Source: JAAAPF01 sp964481035 (GTDB lineage: Bacteria > Pseudomonadota > Alphaproteobacteria > Geminicoccales > Geminicoccaceae). From it: a stretch of DNA of 15,020 nucleotides. Each line of letters opens with the position of its first letter. The stretch's first letter is position 1. Positions 12,620 through 15,020 of the stretch are shown piece after piece. The notes below the pieces were generated by a model. It did not search any database. It was given only the letters and a program-made list of their open reading frames with translations, and had not been told where the DNA came from. The position numbers and the translations under genes were made by a program. The stretch spans positions 1 through 15,020 of the forward strand of contig CAYZSE010000087.1 of the NCBI GenBank assembly GCA_964481035.1, in the 5' to 3' direction.

Positions 12620-15020
12620 CTAGTCGGCAGCTTGCTCGCGGCGCCGCCGGGCGCGCTCGCTGTCCGGCGAGCCCGGCGGCGGATAGGGCATCTGGTTGAA
12701 CATCCCCCAGCGCTCCTGATCGGCGAACTCGGGGAACGGCAGGGTGTCCGCCTCGCGCAACGCCGCAATCCGCGCCTCGACCGCGCTCGTCTGCTCGGCG
12801 TCGAGCCCCTTGTCGCGGGCGAGGTAGTTGACCGACGAGGGAAAGGCGAAGCCCGTCCCCGAGGCCTCCACGATGTCGATGCACCGCATGAAGATGTCTT
12901 CTTGGATGCTGAGGTACTCGTCCCAGTCGCTGGTCCCGACATAGGCGAAGATCTCGATGTCCAGCGAGTAGGCGCCGAAGCCGACGAAGCGGGCGCGCGA
13001 CGGGTCGGCCAGCACCTTGGGATGCTGCAAGAGCATCTTGCGGATTTCGGCGAGCACCCAGCGCAGCTGATCCGGCGAGGTCTCGTAGCGCAGGCCGAGC
13101 ATCGTCTTGAGCAGGATGCGATCGCGCTTGGTGTAGTTCTCCAGATGAAGATTGACGAACTCGGCGTTGGGCACGGTAACGACGGTTCGGTCGAGCGAGC
13201 GCATCTTGACCGAGCGCAGGCCCGTGCTCTCCACCGTGCCGATCCGGTCGCCGAAGGCGCAAAAGTCGCCGACACGCACGGGCCGGTCGGCGAGCAGCGT
13301 CAGCCCGCCGATGAAGTTCTCCAGCGTCGAGCGGGCCGCCAGCGCCACCGCCAGGCCGCCGATACCGAGGCCGGCGAGCACGCCCTGGTAGGGCAGCGAC
13401 AGGACGTGGGCGAGAAAGAAGATGGCCCCGATGACGACGGCGACCTTGAGCACGGCGATGACCAGGGATTGGAGCATCTCGTCGCGGTAGGCGAAGCGGC
13501 CCGAGGCCTCCTTGGCGACGGCACCCAGCTTGTCGACCGCGTGGAAGGCGAGCCAGCCACCGGCGACCGCGAGCACCGTGCCCATCAGCACGCGCAGCGG
13601 CACGTCGACGTGCTCGGGCAGCCCCAAGAAGCGCAGCGTCAGAAACCCGACGCCGGCGATGATGAGGAACTGCACGGGCCAGACGAAGCGCGCCTTGATG
13701 CCCATGACCTCGTCCTCGCCGCGCTCGAGACGCAGCACGACGCGCAGAAGAAACCAGGCGACGAGCCAGCTCAGGGGCAGGCTCAAGGTGAAGACCAGCA
13801 CGAGCGCGATCCACTGCCAGATCTCGACGCCGAAGACGTCGCGGATGAGGTCGCGATCGAGCGCACGTATCTCGTTGCGCAAGGCGATGAAGCTGGTCGT
13901 CGCCTGCGCCGCCACCCCCTCGTCCAGCGGCATGTCCTCCAGCGCCATGAACAGCGGGCGCGCCGCCGCCAGCGTGGCGGCGGTGAACCGCCAGACGCGC
14001 CGGCCGTCTTCCAGCTCGTAGGGCGCGATCTCGACCCGACCGGCGGGGTGCACGAAATAGGTCAAGGGCGCGCGCTGGGCCGGATTGTTGGGGATCTCCT
14101 GCCACAGCACGTAGCCGACCCGATCGATCACCTCCTTCAGGTACTGCGCCCGCAGCGACGCCTCGTCCGCGCGGGCGGTGAGGTTGATGTCGGAGAGATC
14201 GAGCGTCTCGAAGAGCAACGTCGGCTCGCCGCCCGACTGCCATTCCCACCACTGCTCGAGGAAGGTGCGCATGGTGTCGCGCGGCGAGCGCAGCTCCTCG
14301 TGGGCGCGTGGATGCGGACGCTCACCGTCGAAGATGACGAGCAGGCGCTCGATCGTGGCGGCCATGGCCTCGGGCTCGGGCACGACCATGAACCAGCCCG
14401 CCGCGCCATTCTCACGCACCGAATAGCGAAAGCGGAGCTCGAAGGTCTCGCCGGTCCCGGCCTGCCGCAGCTCCGCCGCCACCTCCTGCTCGCCGGGTGC
14501 GGGTGTGGGCATCTCCCAGGTCCGGAAGGTCAATAGATCCAGGACGGTAAAGAGCTGTTGCGCGAGCCGGAGGCGTTCCGACGGGGTCTCGGTCAGCTCG
14601 GGCGGTAGCTCGGAAAAATCCAAGACGTCGAGGGCCGGGCCGATCCGGTCGGTCCGGTTGTCGCGCGCGGCGTTGCCGGCGGAGACGAAGGTCTGCAGCG
14701 CGGTGCCCGGGCTCGACGCGTCCGCAGCGACGACGCCGCCGGCGACCGGCGGGCCGAGCCGCTCGCCGGTCCACCATTCGCCCGTGCCGAAGCGGCCGGT
14801 GAACGTCCGGCCGTCCGGGCCCATCGAGAAGGTGAAGCGGCCGCTGTCGCTCGGATCCTGCCAGGTGCCGACGAGCAGCTTGCCGCGCGCCTCGCCGCGG
14901 ATCGTCCCGCCGAGCACGGGATAGGTGCCGGTGACGACGTCGCCGTCCTGCTCGAAGAAGATCGCCGCGCCGCCGTCGCGCCAGCGGGTGTCCCAGCCGC
15001 CGCTCCAATCGACCTCCTGG
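12620..15020 (-). CDS. MscS-family mechanosensitive channel with large N-terminal extension (5' end outside window)
   Basis: The frame stays open to the right edge, so the N-terminus is missing; 799 residues are visible. Visible residues 1-85 form a beta-rich segment with phrases such as DVVTGTYPVLGGTIRG, LLVGTWQDPSDSGRF and FTGRFGTGEWWTGER, like a small lipocalin-type barrel. An extra-membrane region follows to about 395. Five hydrophobic segments lie at roughly 400-429, 445-466, 475-494, 516-539 and 545-564. The last is the pore helix, GVLAGLGIGGLAVALAARS, followed by TLENFIGGLTLLADRPVRVG and the MscS beta domain (GTVESTGLRSVKMRSLDRTV, VPNAEFVN). The cytosolic C-terminal domain is complete and ends in an Arg/Glu-rich tail. 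Such channels open when membrane tension rises on hypo-osmotic shock. A GTG at 14917 is too late to be the natural start because the beta-rich motif begins before it. Confidence 0.88.
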   Translation of the reverse strand, partial: QEVDWSGGWDTRWRDGGAAIFFEQDGDVVTGTYPVLGGTIRGEARGKLLVGTWQDPSDSGRFTFSMGPDGRTFTGRFGTGEWWTGERLGPPVAGGVVAADASSPGTALQTFVSAGNAARDNRTDRIGPALDVLDFSELPPELTETPSERLRLAQQLFTVLDLLTFRTWEMPTPAPGEQEVAAELRQAGTGETFELRFRYSVRENGAAGWFMVVPEPEAMAATIERLLVIFDGERPHPRAHEELRSPRDTMRTFLEQWWEWQSGGEPTLLFETLDLSDINLTARADEASLRAQYLKEVIDRVGYVLWQEIPNNPAQRAPLTYFVHPAGRVEIAPYELEDGRRVWRFTAATLAAARPLFMALEDMPLDEGVAAQATTSFIALRNEIRALDRDLIRDVFGVEIWQWIALVLVFTLSLPLSWLVAWFLLRVVLRLERGEDEVMGIKARFVWPVQFLIIAGVGFLTLRFLGLPEHVDVPLRVLMGTVLAVAGGWLAFHAVDKLGAVAKEASGRFAYRDEMLQSLVIAVLKVAVVIGAIFFLAHVLSLPYQGVLAGLGIGGLAVALAARSTLENFIGGLTLLADRPVRVGDFCAFGDRIGTVESTGLRSVKMRSLDRTVVTVPNAEFVNLHLENYTKRDRILLKTMLGLRYETSPDQLRWVLAEIRKMLLQHPKVLADPSRARFVGFGAYSLDIEIFAYVGTSDWDEYLSIQEDIFMRCIDIVEASGTGFAFPSSVNYLARDKGLDAEQTSAVEARIAALREADTLPFPEFADQERWGMFNQMPYPPPGSPDSERARRRREQAAD

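Noticed and set aside
12632..14536. A 634-codon plus-strand frame opposite the MscS gene
   Set aside because: Antisense shadow; no domain-like sequence, while the minus frame has a full MscS domain and hydrophobic segments.
1..15020. tRNA, rRNA, CRISPR, insertion sequence or phage attachment site
   Set aside because: I looked for cloverleaf-like segments, regular direct-repeat arrays, transposase motifs and terminal inverted repeats and saw none.

Overview
This is a very GC-rich window, and codon third positions in the real genes are almost all G or C. The gene families suggest a free-living Gram-negative alphaproteobacterium, possibly of the Rhodospirillales/Geminicoccales type: a PCuAC copper chaperone, a DUF1007-NicO pair, a KefB/C-type exchanger, a lipid-A N-terminal-domain protein, and an IbpA-like small heat-shock protein behind a ROSE-like leader. 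The taxonomic placement is inference. I see no insertion sequence, CRISPR array, rRNA, tRNA or phage gene, so this looks like ordinary chromosome.

Layout from left to right. The tail of an exported histidine phosphatase (ends 566) is followed by a 392-bp gap holding only hairpins. An L-lactate dehydrogenase (959-1885) and a CPA2 cation/proton exchanger with an RCK domain (1960-3732) follow. The exchanger overlaps by 17 bp, tail to tail, a class I methyltransferase on the minus strand (3716-4378). A 415-bp gap with inverted repeats precedes an envelope-sugar and cofactor cluster: a GT2 glycosyltransferase whose 5' end seems frameshifted (4794/4934-5719), a LAB_N membrane protein (5822-6145), and MobA (6142-6741), which starts inside the LAB_N stop codon. 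Next comes a proteostasis block: Hsp20 (6861-7259), a class B J-protein (7343-8302) and an HtpX-like membrane protease (8310-9194). Then there is a metal block: DUF1007 (9237-9875) overlapping a NicO-type Ni/Co transporter (9863-10774), with a PCuAC copper chaperone convergent to it (10792-11262). The right end carries a TorT-like periplasmic binding protein (11531-12604) convergent with a large MscS-family channel (minus strand, from 12620, running off the right edge).

The genes group into a few working units. Hsp20, J-protein and HtpX would hold, refold or degrade damaged cytosolic and membrane proteins. DUF1007 and NicO form a recurrent metal-transport pair. GT2 and LAB_N resemble the first two steps of a lipid-linked sugar pathway. 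KefB-like exchange and MscS handle ions and osmotic stress.

The strongest new observation is the 5' leader of hsp20. A hairpin ends at the base before the ATG and pairs a UCGCU segment with the AGGA ribosome-binding site, leaving one G bulged. That is the hallmark of ROSE-type RNA thermometers. The second is a clean switch of coding frame inside a GCG run at about 4850, at the 5' end of the glycosyltransferase gene. I did not find convincing evidence of an entirely new multi-gene system.
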